NCBI GenBank assembly: GCA_017938405.1
Contig: JAGBBP010000020.1
Coordinates: 43,648-107,647, forward strand
Reading direction: 5' to 3'
Source of the DNA: Lachnospiraceae bacterium
Lineage (GTDB): Bacteria; Bacillota; Clostridia; Lachnospirales; Lachnospiraceae
DNA length: 64,000 nt
The translations under genes were made by a program, and so were the position numbers. The notes under the pieces were generated by a model. The model was not told the DNA's origin. It did not search any database and was given only the letters and a program-made list of their open reading frames with translations. Position 1 is the first letter of the stretch. Every line of letters starts with the position of its first letter. Shown here one piece after another: positions 63,663-64,000 of the stretch.

Positions 63663-63712
63663 GGGCGTTCTTGCCGAAGGGTAGTACACGAAAGGCAGCT
63701 ATCTAAATAATG

Positions 63713-63860
63713 TTTGTTTTTTTCAAGGCGCAACGCGACCTCAAACTTCCTCTAACCGATTCTAAACGTCTCTCGGGTGTGGCCTCGAGACTTAGAATCG
63801 CTAAGAGGTGATTTCGACTCAGCTAAGGACGCGGTCCTTCGGACAAATTCAAAAAACAAA
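63713..63860. repeat. Palindromic intergenic element E
   Basis: TTTGTTTTTTTCAA (63713-63726) is matched by TTCAAAAAACAAA (63848-63860). Within it, a hairpin of about 20 pairs lies at 63749-63772 with 63787-63808 (CCTCTAACCGATTCTAA / TTAGAATCGCTAAGAGG). It follows purD and has no coding frame with an RBS. The layout is similar to elements A and C, although sequences differ. Confidence 0.55.
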
Positions 63861-63892
63861 GGCTCTTTGTCAAGAGTTGGGGTAAAATATTT

Positions 63893-63930
63893 CAGAGGCA
63901 TAGGAATTCGTTCCTGTGCCTCTTTAAGTT
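63893..63930 (+). terminator. Hairpin near the window end
   Basis: AGAGGCATAGGAA / TTCCTGTGCCTCTTT around a short loop (about 63894-63926). It may terminate purD readthrough or be part of an element continuing past the window. The final 70 bases show nothing recognisable. Confidence 0.55.
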
Positions 63931-64000
63931 AAAGCAAGGAAGATTCGATTCCTGAAGTTTCTAAAGTTTCTATATCCAAAAGCATTTCGCTTAATTACTT

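Overview
The window looks like a chromosomal segment of a Gram-positive, anaerobic, motile, spore-forming member of the Clostridia, most likely Lachnospiraceae. This is an inference from gene content and protein style: a Roseburia/Butyrivibrio-like flagellin with a sigma-28 promoter, sporulation genes (spoVT, yabP, yabQ, spoIIE), rubrerythrin, an intracellular GH10 xylanase and GH13 amylase, many [4Fe-4S] proteins, strong AGGAGG ribosome binding sites and frequent TTG/GTG starts. No rRNA, tRNA, CRISPR array, prophage or complete insertion sequence was seen.

Layout. 1-13,000: a DMT transporter tail, a YccF-like membrane protein, a DUF1538 membrane protein with a PII-like partner, dinB, rubrerythrin, a uracil/xanthine permease with a terminator in its leader, xylanase, a HAD phosphatase, two tandem paralogous lipoproteins and a broken diguanylate cyclase. 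13,000-21,300: the conserved block spoVT, hup, rqcP, yabP, yabQ, divIC, spoIIE, tilS, hpt, ftsH. 21,300-29,600: amylase, nth, a DnaQ-like exonuclease, a VanW protein and a PD-(D/E)XK (Rpn/PDDEXK-transposase type) nuclease gene. 29,700-41,950: flagellin followed by a glycan-modification island (three GT2 enzymes, glucose-1-phosphate cytidylyltransferase, radical SAM, FkbM methyltransferase, ferredoxin-type aldo/keto reductase, a TagB-like transferase). 42,000-43,000: a BrnT-like toxin-antitoxin pair. 43,000-49,700: a DUF368-znuABC operon, an AI-2E family exporter, an HTH-Panacea protein and a MerR regulator with a membrane tail. 49,970-59,000: typA, an SSB-like two-OB protein and a complete oppBCDFA operon. 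59,500-63,700: an epimerase and purM-purN-purD.

The most unusual signal is in the gaps. Two regions about 32 kb apart (26,476-26,907 and 58,955-59,392) are long imperfect palindromes of almost equal length. They share a conserved core and inner repeat. Their outer arms are unrelated in sequence between the two copies, yet within each copy the arms pair almost perfectly. Smaller palindromic elements sit at 14,137, 49,820 and 63,713. A second recurrent signal is an apparent leader RNA shared by the PD-(D/E)XK nuclease gene and the region upstream of the BrnT-like toxin. The flagellin leader also carries a hairpin with an AGGA loop that resembles a CsrA site.
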